From positions 673,558 through 737,557 of the forward strand of contig KL197720.1 of assembly GCA_000697665.1 (NCBI GenBank): 64,000 nucleotides of DNA, written 5' to 3'. The notes below the pieces were generated by a model. It was not told the origin of the DNA. It ran no database searches and saw only the letters and a list, made by a program, of their open reading frames with translations. The DNA comes from Jaapia argillacea MUCL 33604 (lineage: Eukaryota; Basidiomycota; Agaricomycetes; Jaapiales; Jaapiaceae). Shown here piece by piece: positions 33,017 through 44,640 of the stretch. The translations under genes were made by a program, and so were the position numbers. Position 1 is the stretch's first letter. Every line of letters starts with the position of its first letter.

Positions 33017-35711
33017 CTACACCCTGCGTCTGGGCAGCTCGGCACCAGCGGAGACTGGGGTTGGTAACATACCATCGCCATTTGGTTGAATCCCGCCTTG
33101 CCGATGGTGGTCTCTGCTCCTCCCTGATCCAGGTTCAACTTCGCGGTCAAATGACGGAGTGGCAAGGGGAGAGCCTGAACCAGGGGTGGTAGGCAAGGAC
33201 AATCGAGTGCGGTTACTCGAGTAGGGATGAATTGCGTCTAACCGGGGAAGTGGCGGATGGTGGGATGTATTAGAATGCTGCTGCCCCGCAGGATTAGATG
33301 ACGGGCCAGAAGCTTGGGAGTGTAAGGTGGAATAGAAAGAGTTCGTATTTGTAGTGTTTCCGTTTTGGTGCGAGGAGTATTGTTGCGCAAAGGTCATATT
33401 AGGTGCCGATGGCGACGGGGATGGAGAAGGGGTCAACCCATTCAGCACCGTCAGATGAGGAAGCTGGGAGGATGGGGGAGTCCCAGAGGAAGAAGCAACC
33501 GAACTCGCGTTTTCGTCGTAACTGCGGCGTAAAGCAGAGGCCGAAAGGGGAGCGACGGGCGATGATGGCGTGGGTGGCATTTGAATCTGATCAGCTGGCT
33601 GCTTAGAAGTGGAAGGCGAAGAAGCCGACGGCGAAGCAGAGGCTGAGGCAAGCGCCTTGTCCTTTCGACGCCTCTGGGAAGTGATACCTTCCTTTTTCGC
33701 GCGCGAGCGTGCATAACGTAAGCCACAACTAAAGATGAGAACGCATCTGTATCAGATTGAAATGTTAAGATTGTGAAAAGGAAAACTGACGCATTGCAGA
33801 GGTCCTTCTTGCCACTGGGGCCCTTCCTCCACTCGGGGCTCTGCGTGACTCGACAACTGGAACACTTGAGAACACCCAGAGGTGGATGTCCCGAACTCCT
33901 ACCTCCATTGCCGTAGTTCTCTCTTGTTGCTGCAGAGCTAGGACTCGTCCTGCGAGAGCCTCCGCGGGGGGGAGGAACGACATCGTTAACACTGACGTTT
34001 ACGTCGATACCGCTCGTCGCATGAGCGGAGAGTGCCGATGTGCTGTTGGCAGACATGGCCGAAGGAGAATCGCCGTCACCTGTGGGGGAGTAATGATAAG
34101 CAGGTGTCAATGGGCGGCCATTCTGGAATGACGGTTCCATGAATGGCATAGGGGCCGATGGTGGAGCTGTCCCAGGTTGATTATGCCATGGCTGGTTCGC
34201 ATAAGTGCCTCGAGGGACGCCATGCGTCGGCTGCGTGGGTGAAGGCGTCTGAGAACCCCACTGTCCGTACGGTGGTGGTTGCGCCTGCGATTGAGACTGG
34301 GGGTCTGTCCAGTTCTGGTGATGATACGCCTGGTGTGGAACCTGTGGTTGAGGCTGGTTGATATATCCATAGGTGGCGGTCGGCGTGGAAGCGATGGAAG
34401 AGATCGAGTATGACTGATCATAGAATTGCTGATGCTGAGTTGGCGGAGCGTAGGGATTTTGAGGATTGTATGCGATGGGGGGATTCTCTGTTGACCTGGG
34501 CTGCTCGTTCACCTTATGGCAAGCAAATATGATGCTGCCTGTCGAAAATATTCAGTATCGAGGCATTGATTAATTACGGATGAAATCCAAAGACACATGC
34601 ACTCACCATGGGGGATGAATATACTTTCTACCTCTTTTACAACTCCCGTGCCCATGTTGATGCTCTGCAATGCTTTGTATCGACGTGTACAGCTCGTCTT
34701 TGCATCCGTCGTAGCTCCAGCCCCCGTACCACCTATCTGAACCTCTTCTGCTAACCTCGCAAAGTCCTTCGCCGTGGGGCCATCTGGGTGTCCCTGTCCC
34801 GGAGGAGGCCAGCTCATGAGACACGTCCTACCACCCTCATTCGACAGGATTTGGAAGACTCGGTCCATATTACCCGTCTGGGGGACATGCGCGTAAATGC
34901 GTTGGAACATTAACTGTACTTGAGCGTTGCTCAATGAGTACTGAGGCGTCCCACACCAATTCGTCCAGCCGGTCTTGTATCGTGGATCGTTATCGTATGG
35001 GGTAAGGTCCTTCACGGCGTGCATGAAGCAGAGCACCAACCCCTCCGCAGCCCAATTGATTACGATGTCGACAGCCATATAATTGGCATCCACCGCGATT
35101 TTGTCACCATCGCTCCACACGTTCGTCGGTTCTTGGGCCCCTAACTGGCGGCGGACAGAGGACAATCGAGAATAGCGAACACGAGTGACACTGCCGTGTA
35201 ACGTGCGAGACTCCAAAACGCTACCCAGATCATGTTGGGCCGACGCCTGCTCATCAGGATGGACAAAGGCAAGCAGAGATTTGCCGACGAAAGCTTCGGC
35301 TTGAGGACCAAGATGGCTGGCCAACACGGGGTCAAGGTACAGAAATTGAAGGTTGGCGGAAAGCAAAGACCAGTCTGAGCAACAAGATTAGCCAGTACCC
35401 CGATGCCGACGAAAGAACGGAAGGGACGATCAAACGATGGATTGAGGGATGGTTTAAGCGAGGGTGAATGATCGTTCATTCGATCAAATATCAAGTCAAT
35501 GAAGGAGATACTCACAGCAACGAGTCTCGCCGACTTTGGGCATGGCAATGTGATCGGCTGGCTGAGCGTCGTTTGCTTGAGACGACAAGGAGTAACTCTC
35601 GAAATCTTGTGGTTGCATTCCAGAATGTACCCGAGGAGGAGAGTGGGCAAGGTGGCTGGCCATATCCGGGTGGGATTCAAAGCCTCGTTGTGGCGGCGTG
35701 ATGAAGCTCAT
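33017..35711 (-). CDS. PAS-GATA zinc-finger transcription factor (WC-2-like)
   Basis: 807 residues from exons 35516-35711, 34607-35374, 33791-34538 and 33017-33728. A PAS domain occupies about 66-180 (LLSANLQFLYLDPVLASHLG, then VGKSLLAFVHPDEQASAQHD). A conserved block continues to about 330 (CFMHAVKDLTPYDND, then KEVESIFIPHG, SIIFACHKV). A Gln/Pro/Ser-rich linker follows. One GATA finger lies at 547-572 with spacing C-X2-C-X18-C-X2-C (KCSSCRVTQSPEWRKGPSGK, KDLCNACGLRYARSRAKKEG), the WC-type loop length. The fourth Cys is encoded after the last intron. The C-terminus is Ser/Pro-rich. WC-2 proteins pair with the WC-1 photoreceptor to drive light-induced transcription; a WC-2 role is inferred. 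Agaricomycetes also have related PAS-GATA paralogues, so orthology needs a tree. Confidence 0.85.
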
Positions 35712-37665
35712 GGCAGAGGGAACGAATAAGGATTACTGTACAATACCGAACTTGTCGCGTGGTTCCGAGTTTTGAGCCCGATAGGGGGTACGAATGTGTC
35801 CTGGTACGAGAAGTGGACGAGCACAGCAACGTGAATGTTGGATCGATTGGAGCAGGAATTGAAAATCGATCAGAATTTGAACAGCGAGGAAGAAAGAGGG
35901 AACCGTACGGAGTTGTGAGGACCTTGGCTTTTGGTTCCCTCCAACGTCGCGGTCGAAAGCAGAAGGAGAGTCAGCCGCGTTGCGGATGGGCGGCCTTGCG
36001 CGGCGCTTGGAACATCCGGTCTCGGACCAAGGCTAATCTCAACTGGGAGGTCGGCCGCCAACTGTATTTGATCGCAACGCCAATCTTCTCAATTTAGGGG
36101 AACATCACTCCTTTGGGTTCCTGTTCTCCACAATTCTCATCTCATTTTTCCTAACCTACAAACTCTCTTACCAACGTTGCCATAGGTTTAACTTGCCTGT
36201 TAGGCTACAGTTCAAGATATGATCCCGGTGATGTTGCTTCTGAAGCTGTTCTCGTCACTTTCTCTCGCAACGCAGACCCGACTAAAAATGCCCTTTCCTT
36301 CTTGATCAGAATGTTGATCTATCCCCGATCGTGTACCACAGATCCATTTCAGATCCACTTTCGGGGTAACCTTCCACTCGATGGTCCCGCCTCGATCAAC
36401 GATAAAAGCAATGAACGCGGGGACCCCAGCAGTAAGTTTTCAACAGTGAGCAAAAAGTGAGGCAAACCTCTCCCGTGGGTGGTCATAATTACTCTGCGGA
36501 CCTAGAGATGGTCTACGATTGTGCCTTACATGTGGCAGCCAGATAACGCCACCCACCTGCTCCTTTTTCCAACCTCCGCTTCGATATCCGAGCAAAATGA
36601 TGCGTCATTGGGCCTACGAAGGGCGAAAGTCTGAGCACGGTAATCATCAACTGGTGCAGCTGAAACTGGCGAAAAGAGTCCACCCATCCCCCGGGACACG
36701 GCCTCTAAATCCAATTGGAGGGCGTTATCGGGAATAATACGGTCGATAGTCTAGTTAATAATTTTGGGTGCTGACCGAGGAAAGCCCGAAGGCCAGCTGA
36801 GATACTGTTGAAAAGCGGAGCCTGTTTGGGATACCTTGTAGCCGTGAAAGCATGAGGTTCAGAGCAAGTTCAGAGTACGGCATTTGTAAAGTGCGAGACA
36901 CGGCGGTGGAGGTTAGATGCCAGCGTTTGGGGTCGCAGCTGGGGTCGCGAATTGAGTGCGTGGAGCAGCTGAGAAGTGGCCTCGAACCGGCTTGGTGTTC
37001 GTTGCGGAAGCGTCTAAACAAGATGCTTAGAAGCATCTAAACATTTGAAAAAAAAATGTCAACATAGAAATGGAGACGGCAAGAAATTTGCCCTCCCAAG
37101 AAGGTCGCAAAGTGAACTTAGGAGAACGGCGTCCATCAAGCCCCATAATCATGTTGAGATAGTGTCACCATCTCAACATGATTATGTAGTAAATCGAGCA
37201 ATGGCACGCCCTTCGAATGACTTGAAGCCGAGGTGGATAACGTGTTTCGGAGGTATAGCCAAAGGGAGATACGAAAATCATGTGCAGGTAGGGCCCAGGT
37301 CGAAAATAGAGTTGGAACTTTGAACCTTGAAAATAGAGTGGTATGGAGCGGAACCAGACCAGCGATAATTGTGTAGGCCAATACACCAGGTGCAGCGCCA
37401 AGATACTGTGAATTACGACAGGTGCTTCCGCAGGCGAGTAGAGGCGAACAGCTTAGCCTGAATGTTAGGCTGTATCATGCGAAGTGGAAGTTTCGGGTCT
37501 GAGTCGGAGCAACAGCCCACAGGGACAATGGAGGAGGCAGCAGAACGGAAGCTGGCACGAAATCGGCGCACACGATGTATTTCAAACTCCCACGCCGATT
37601 TTGTTTGCTGATAACTCGATGATGGAGGACTCCATACCTGGTTTTCAGATCTTTGACAGAGTAAT
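35712..37665. other. Gene-free 1.95 kb divergent promoter region
   Basis: A long region between the starts of the PAS-GATA gene (-) and the ankyrin gene (+). No ORF with coding character. It holds the perfect hairpin at 37144-37186. The length is unusual for this compact genome and suits a heavily regulated promoter, as expected for a transcription factor gene. Confidence 0.5.
37144..37186. repeat. Perfect 17 bp hairpin, CATAATCATGTTGAGAT with 9 nt loop
   Basis: Arms 37144-37160 and 37170-37186 are exactly complementary around the loop AGTGTCACC. No flanking terminal repeats or target duplication. It could form a stable stem in RNA from either strand, or act as a paired protein-binding site. 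Confidence 0.85.
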
Positions 37666-38629
37666 ATGCCTGTCCCTACGCGTGTACAACCAGAAAAGAA
37701 CATCTGGGTCGCTGCGGGGGATGGAGATTTGCAACGTGTCCAAGTAGGTTCCTTTTCGCTGCTGGCAAGATCTCCTCGCGGCTGAACCGATGACCGTCAG
37801 GAATTAGTCGAAAGACAATGTAAGTCCGTTTGTGAGTATCTGTTCACAATCCTTTGTGAGATCGATTTCCCTCTGGGGCTAGCAATATCTCCAAATGCCC
37901 CTGACCAAAACACCTACACCCCGATGTCAGTCTCAGGTCGGCGTTCTTGTATCTAGCCCACTGACAGACATTCCAGGCATGCTGCTGCATCATATGGCCA
38001 ACTTCAGATCCTCGACTATCTCATTTCACAAGGTGTGTTCAGATTTATAGTGACATCAATCACCGCACCCTGATCGAAGCATGCAGGGGGAGACGTGAAC
38101 ATCACGGATGAGGACGGCGACACGCCACTATACACTGTTGAAAATTTGGAAACGGCAACCTATCTCGTTGAACATGGGGCTCTCATCGAGCGACAGAACA
38201 ACGAGGGCACCTCGGTGAGCCATTTCTAGTTGTCCTGTCTGATCTCACCTGGACGTGCTCCAGCCCGCGGAACATCTCCAAGAAGATTTCCCTGCCATAG
38301 CGTCTTACCTCCATTCACATCTAGCTAACGTCCAGGGTGCATCCGCCCCGGCTACGATAAACCACCCTTCGCAGCACGCGCAAGATGTTGCCTCGGAGAA
38401 TCTCACCTCTTCCCTCATGGAATCCGTTCATGGCATCATGCAACGGGCGGAGGCCGAGGGCACCGACCCCGACGAAGAGCTTCGGAGAGTAGTGGGCCAA
38501 ACCGTCTTGGAAGGCATGATTACTGGGTATGGTATGGGCGCTGATGGTGGCGATGAACGGAGACACGGATCTAACGACGCTCCACCGAACGGAACGAAAA
38601 GGTCGAGGATAGATGATGGTACTCGTTGA
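37666..38629 (+). CDS. Small ankyrin-repeat protein (Yar1/SPBP16F5.05c-like)
   Basis: 229 residues from exons 37666-37743, 37801-37819, 37883-37925, 37977-38032, 38087-38214 and 38264-38629. Ankyrin repeats span about 14-110: IWVAAGDGDLQRVQELVE, TPMHAAASYGQLQILDYLIS, GGDVNITDEDGDTPLYTV, YLVEHGALIERQNNEGTSPA. The C-terminal half is helical and polar, with a Gly-rich GMGADGGDE segment and a basic KRSR end. Architecture and size resemble Yar1-type ankyrin proteins, which chaperone ribosomal protein S3; that role is inferred only. The ATG context and exon 1 frame are unambiguous. All introns are short and GT-AG. Confidence 0.82.
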
Positions 38630-39402
38630 GGTTTCCCAGCACTAGTGTGCGTTCCGTACCTTGAGTGTCTGATTAGAGATTTGCTTAACGGTTCTTTCGA
38701 TCATGATCGCGTTTTTAATTATGAATGGGTTCGATCAACGGAAGTGCCGACACCCCGGTTGGATCGCCAACGCTCCAGGTTAGCCTAAGGCTGGGAACAA
38801 CCTGTCTACGAGGAACAACGGGGCGGTACGGAACTGGTGATAGACCGCCAAATTTGCCCACCCTGGTACTAAGTCGGTGACTAGCTAGCTCTGGGTGCGG
38901 AGATGCCTGTATGTACGTTGAAAGTAGGAACAGAACTAGTGCTTGTAGTGGACGCCGGACGGCCACACTTACCTTAGGCTGACATAGCATCCGCTGTTTG
39001 AGGGGACTGCTATCAGACTCTTGCATACGTATGGATGGGGGGGCGGGGCGAAGATGCATACTTCTGGAGTTTGCGCTGGGCCCCTCACCCATACTGACCA
39101 TAGCTTTGGGCAAGCGGACTTGGTTTGTCGATGTTGGGCGAGAAAATGTGAGCTGTCATGAGGTGTAAGTCTTTGGCCCACCAAATTTTATCCACAGAGG
39201 CCCCGAGACCACAACATATAAAAAGCTGCCTGCAACGGCATTGATGGATGTGGACGTGTGGGGTTGAGCACTGGCCCGATGAGATTCGATCCTCGTCAAA
39301 AGGTCTGTGTGAATTAAGATCGGATATGTGCATGAGGTCTACCCCGAGAACATCAGCAAGGTGGTACGTTGGATCAATAGCTTTGGCGCTGGCGGTTTGT
39401 AG
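38630..39402. other. Spacer before PRMT5; weak - strand candidate
   Basis: On the - strand, 38715-39107 could encode about 108 residues in two exons (ATG near 39107, MVSMGEGPSANSRSMHLRPA; intron GTAAGT to ACATACAG; then KFGGLSPVPYRPVVPRRQVV). I recognise no family and composition alone does not make it convincing. The stretch before 39403 should hold the PRMT5 promoter. Confidence 0.25.
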
Positions 39403-42400
39403 ATGGCACAATTAGGCACAATTACAGTCCAAACACCCTCGCGCCGATTACCAAAACAGGAAATCAAGAATATCTTGGAGGATGTGTTGCACTGTCGCTT
39501 TGGGCATCGTGATATCTTGCCATCGGCCTTGAGAGCACTCCACTGTTACCGGGACATTTCTTTGTGGGGCGCCATGGCATCTTGGGATTCTGGAACTATT
39601 GCCAACTTCGTGACATTGGACGATATCCGGGATGCGAATACAAGAGAGGACTCTGATTTTGAGACTCCCGTTCTCAGATTACTCGCCGAATCGAAAGCGA
39701 AGGGTTATGTCACTACTTGCATGCCTCTGACGACCAATGCTTGGAAGGAGAGATGGCAAAGCATGTGTATCCTGTCCAACGATGAAGTAGATCGGGACAA
39801 GAACATGCTGGCTGAGCAGAGGGCTGAGGTCTGGCGGGAAGGCCCAGCTTTCCTACGCAATGAGGTGACAATCACACGCTTAGGTGACTCGCTTTCACCA
39901 AGATGTGTTAGACCCTATGTAATACTGACTGAGCAGATGAGGCCGAGGGTGTCACTGCCATTGTATCGGATTGGCTTGAATTGGATGCCAACGACGACTG
40001 GGTTCGGCACGATGCAGCGATTGTGAGTGGCGCTATGTATTTGTGCTCTTCCCAATTTCCTCTGCGCAGAGCGCACAGACATTGGAAAACGACCACTAAT
40101 CACGTGACCCGAATATTAGGCTTTGCACCAGGAGTTGGCGTATGCAACCTACCTCAACATACAAGCAGCCATCCTGCCTCCTCCGAGAAATAGAGACCAT
40201 GTAGCCTCTTATGCCCGGACGATCAATGCTTGCCTAGCAGATGCTCCGTATATGCAACTTTCTATCCGACTTCCGATATACGACCCGTCAATCTTGCAAC
40301 CACCAATTTTGTCGTCAAGTGGAGCTAAGATACGTCCTTTCTCGATATCAACAGCTACGACTTCCTCAAGTACCCCGATTGTCATCCCCGATGTGGATTC
40401 GCCGTCCAAAGCCGGAAAACGAGTGTCTGAGGGGGAGATGAATGCGACATGGGAGATGTGGGATATCATCCGTTCCATCTGCAATTATCATCAACGCCTT
40501 ACATTGAGTAAGATATTTTGTCGCCAGTCTGGACGGTCAGATTAATTGGTTTGGTAGCCCTCGATCTGACGCCGCCCCTCCCGTCTGCCACTGGTATCTT
40601 GAAAAGGTGGGCGGCGGAGCCTTTGCGCTGGATTTATCTTCCGGCATCGACCTTTATTGCAAATGCCAAAGGGTACCCGGTGCTACCCAAAGGAACCCAA
40701 GCCTTCTTGCAGGATGTGATGAAGGTATTCTCCCCGGTTTGACACCCATCATCAGCGTCAGTTTGACTCTACTATCAGCACCGCCCATACACAATTTTGA
40801 GCAACACTCGATCTAGCTTGCATGGTCGTGGTGGGGAGACAGCATATTCACAGTATGTTCGACATCTGGAGAAAACCAGCCCAGCCCTCCAAGCCATGCA
40901 GAGGGCGGGAACTATAGAGAATTTCTCTCAAGGATATCAAGACTATCTGCAAGCCCCCCTTCAGGTATGTCACCCTTTGAGATATCTCATTCGAAAACCT
41001 ACCCATTACTCCTCACAGCCTTTGATGGACAATCTGCAGAGCGTCACTTACCAAACTTTCGAACAAGACCCCATCAAATATCAGCAATACGAAGAGGCTC
41101 GTTTGTTTCGATTGATTTCCGTCGGCCCTCACTGACTGTCTGAGGAGCTAGGCGGTTTACGAGGCATTATGCGACTGGCCTGATTACGATAGGATGTGAG
41201 CCAAAGGTCTTACGCCTTCCCTACACCTTCGTTAACCGCCAAGCTTTTAGTATCATCTGTGTTGCTGGTGCCGGACGGGGACCGCTGGTAGCTCGAAGCT
41301 TGAATGCATCTCTACGATCGAATCGGAACACGCTAATTTATGCCATTGAGAAGAACCCAAATGCATACGTGACGTACGTCTTTGACTTCATTCAAAGCAG
41401 GCTTTGGTTTGAGAATCGCTCCCCAGTTTACAGGAGAGAGTTGAACAGGAATGGGGTTCCAAGGTTGAGTTGCGGTACGGAGATATGCGAGCGGTTGAGA
41501 TCCCCGAGAAGGTTGACATACTTGTCAGCGAACTCCTTGGTTCATTCGGAGACAACGAGCTTAGTCCAGAATGCTTGGATGGTGCCATGCGATTCTTGAA
41601 ACGTGAGTTGTATGAGGCATTCGAATATGATCGGACCGTTCTAACGATATTTAGCGGATGGCATCTCGATACCTTCTTCCTACACCGCTCATGTCGCCCC
41701 TCTCTCATCCTCGAAACTGTACACGGAGATTCATGCTGGAACTGACGAGAAGTCTGCAGAGACCCCTTATGTTGTCATGTTCCAAGCGATCAATATTCTT
41801 AGCGGGGATGGAGGGGGACTAGCTGGCCGATGCGGTTCTCAAGTTCAAGAATGTTGGGAATTTGAACATCCTCGAAGGGATCCCGTGCTAGATAGTCGAG
41901 GTAGGCAAAATTTCCTACTCCTGTCGTTCAAAATTAACCTCTGAGAACCTCTATAGGGCTTCCGCCCACCAATAGCCACAATGCTCGATCAGCGAAGCTG
42001 ACATTTCACATCCCCCACGCAGGAGTCCTGAACGGATTAGCTGGGTACTTCGAAGCCGTCTTGTATGGAAACGTCGGATTGAGCATCCACCCCCTACGGA
42101 AAGACCAGGTGTCAAAGGACATGCTCAGCTGGTTCCCTCTCTTCTTCCCATTTAAGGTTGGTTATACCCCTCTGTCAAGCTTCCAATTCAACGAATCTCT
42201 CACTCCTAACTCATTTTCAAGGACCCACTTTACCTGCCCACTAATTCCGAGCTCCAGGTGACACTTTGGCGCCTCACGGACAAGAAAAAAGTTTGGTATG
42301 AATGGTATGCAGAGTCGTTCCTCCCTGTTTGGAATGCTCCACCATCTTCGGAGAAGAGCAAAGATGCGCAGCAATCCCCTACTACCCTTATTAATAGACA

Positions 42401-42605
42401 TGGATCGTTTTTGGCACCAGCTTCCACCCCTGTTGCCACGGCGAGCCCACTTGTGGACGCGATCGATTTACCATGGGGGGCAGATAGGTTGCCGGAAACC
42501 CCAAAACACCTCGAGGATTCGAACAAGACGGATATTGGCTTGGTAAAAATTGGGCAAACGAGTTTGCACAACCCAGGGGGTCGAAGCAGTTGGATTGGCC
42601 TCTGA
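39403..42605 (+). CDS. skb1: PRMT5, type II protein arginine methyltransferase
   Basis: 852 residues from twelve exons: 39403-39883, 39937-40022, 40120-40507, 40558-40724, 40779-40964, 41019-41096, 41152-41195, 41251-41373, 41427-41602, 41655-41900, 41957-42156 and 42222-42605. N-terminal TIM-barrel: [53 protein letters not shown]. Catalytic part: [17 protein letters not shown] with the Phe (about 450) that directs symmetric dimethylation, SAM motif [13 protein letters not shown], double-E loop [19 protein letters not shown] (E553, E562), and the C-terminal beta-barrel closing with the family ending [12 protein letters not shown]. It symmetrically dimethylates Arg in histones and Sm proteins. 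A basidiomycete Ser/Thr-rich insert lies before the C-terminus. The start is uncertain: ATG 39574 (GCCATGG context) would give a more usual N-terminus. The intron after 41096 begins GC. Confidence 0.93.
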
Positions 42606-43048
42606 AGCCAGCAGGAACGGAAGTTGTATGTCGGGTATCAGGTTGTTATGGATGTATCTCAATTATGCCATGCTCTTGTTCAAGCGGTGACTTGGCGAAG
42701 GATTTTCAAAGTGGTGAACTGGCATTCCATCAGCCAGACCTGCAGAGACTTGATAGTTTGATGCATGGACGAACTGGGCAAGACGAGCCATATGGACCGA
42801 TGATGGACTGGGTGACATCAGGGTAAATGGCTGTCGGTCCACGCCGCCGTTTCGTCTCCGATTCAAAGTCAGCGGACCTTATGAACCGGCCTGTTTTCGC
42901 ATTTCCACCTTCATTCCACTCGTCGTTTCCGTCGATTTCTCCTTCGCGTCCTTCTTTCCTGCACGCTACCGACAGCCCCAACAAGTTCAAAAGTCTCTTC
43001 TGCACAATCTAGTGTCAAACTACTAGTCCATTCCCTCCGACAAACATT
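42606..43048. other. Spacer between PRMT5 and the GPI-anchored protein gene
   Basis: 443 bp. The pyrimidine-rich stretch 42890-43040 just before the ATG looks like a fungal core promoter and 5' leader. No other feature. Confidence 0.5.
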
Positions 43049-44031
43049 ATGAAGTTCTTCGCAACAGCCGTCGCTCTTGTTTCCGTTGTCCCCGCTGTTT
43101 TGGGATTGACCATAAACACTCCGTAAGCACCTTTCATGGCCGGTGAACCTATTGTTTTGGTGCTCAAATTAGTCGGCGCAGTATGAGTGTGGTTGAGTGC
43201 GGTATGCAATTTCTCTTCTAAATTCTACATTTATTCTGACCTGCCTCTCGGAAATACAGAGCCCGTTCAGTTCAGTTGGACTGCCGGTACTCCTCCTTAC
43301 TACCTCACAATCCTTCCTGGTATGTGTCACGCATATATCCATAAATCTCTCGATTAACACGTCGTGACAGGCGGTCAACCCTCAGCGACTCCCGTAAGGG
43401 GACATATGGGTGGTTTCAAAGCATCTCAGCCTGACTTTTTTTTGTTTTTTGTTTTTTGTAGCTTTTGCAATTCCCCACCCAAACGGGAACAAGCGTTACA
43501 TGGAACGTCAATATCCAAGCCAACGTCCAAATGTGAGTTGTTGCCCCGAATTATTCGTCCGCTGCTCACAGCCCTTCAGCACCATTGCGCTCAAGGACTC
43601 CACTGGTACCCAAGCATACACTGATACCGTGACTATTCAATCTGGTCCCGATACTAGGTACGCATCTGTCGTTCGCCATGTCAACTTTCGCTGACGCGTA
43701 GCATTCAGCTGTCTCACAGCATCGGCGTCCATCTCTGGCGCTACCGGAGCTGCGTATGTTATTCGCTTGGAATGCAGAACTGTTTGTTGAAAATTTTTGT
43801 AGACCCCCTGCTACCTCGGCCGCTGGAGCTTCATCTGCTGCCGGTGCCTCTTCGACCCCCGCAGCTGGCTCCACCAAACCCGCCTCAGGGACCACTCCCG
43901 CAGCAGGTGGTTCGGGCACCACCACTGGATCAGCTGCCACCCACAGCAGCAGCAGCACGAGCGGCGCCGGCCGTCTGGCTCCTTACGGCGTTGCAGGTGT
44001 TATGGGTCTACTTGGTGCTGTTCTCCTCTGA
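43049..44031 (+). CDS. GPI-anchored Ser/Thr-rich cell-wall protein (Kre9/Knh1-like N-terminal domain)
   Basis: 199 residues from eight small exons: 43049-43122, 43182-43201, 43260-43319, 43371-43393, 43462-43532, 43580-43657, 43709-43753 and 43803-44031. A signal peptide (MKFFATAVALVSVVPAVLG) is followed by an Ig-like domain of the Ser-Thr-rich GPI-anchored membrane family (PF10342): VVECEPVQFSWTAGTPPYYL, TILPGG, PTQTGTSVTWNVNI, ITIALKDSTGTQAYTD, SCL. A Ser/Thr/Ala/Pro stalk about 70 residues long leads to a hydrophobic tail (YGVAGVMGLLGAVLL), the GPI-attachment signal. It should be displayed on the plasma membrane or wall. The intron before exon 5 has a striking T/G-rich tract ahead of its acceptor. 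The precise role is unknown. Confidence 0.85.
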
Positions 44032-44640
44032 GCCGTTTATCCTTGATGAGCATGCTGTACGCATGTCATGTTGTACGATGCATGCCCAAGACCGGAACGA
44101 ACTCTAATGCCGTCGGACTCAGCCCTAGGGCACCCCCATCATTCGTTACATACATTCGGACTGTCGTATAGGCTGGTTATTATATCATTTTTAGTATTCT
44201 TCGATATGTAGGCGTTTGTAACGACCGTAGCACGTCGTACGCTGGTATATATTTTGTGTTCGGATAAACACGATCAGCCTGCACAGAATTGTGACAAGTG
44301 AACGTTTACTTAGACAAATGAAATCAGAGAAGCGGACTTTGCGGCGAAGAAGGCGTTTCTGTATCGCGGTTGCCGTTCCGGGCTTGGGCGTAACTGAGTC
44401 AGGTGATCCGTCGCGGTCTTTGCGTGATAGTGTGAAAAGCCAGAAGATAACTGCAACGGTCTCGCCACAGCTTTTTTCTGCACCCACCACCGTCTATCAT
44501 CTGGTGGTAATTTCGATTTTCATTCAGGTTCACGTCTCATTTGATTCTCGTATTCCACCTGCTGATCCTTGGCCTCATCTCATTCCTTAGATACACCCGC
44601 CGATCGCGCCTGGTGTTTGATATATTTTGATTCGCGACGT
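44032..44640. other. Gene-free spacer before the giant acidic protein gene
   Basis: 609 bp between two + strand genes. No supported gene. Contains the 3' flank of the GPI protein gene and the promoter of the next. Confidence 0.5.

Noticed and set aside
35759-36097. 112-codon ORF in the PAS-GATA/ankyrin divergent promoter
   Set aside because: No ATG-context or family features, Arg-rich random composition, and it sits in a promoter region.
39085-39411. - strand ORF overlapping the PRMT5 start
   Set aside because: His/Cys-rich random composition with no splice signals; it overlaps the promoter and 5' end of a certain gene.
41374-41426. Extra exon reading LWFENRSP inside PRMT5
   Set aside because: An earlier AG allows it, but the resulting frame loses the conserved [13 protein letters not shown]. 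Using the AG at 41425-41426 keeps the family sequence, so this is intron.
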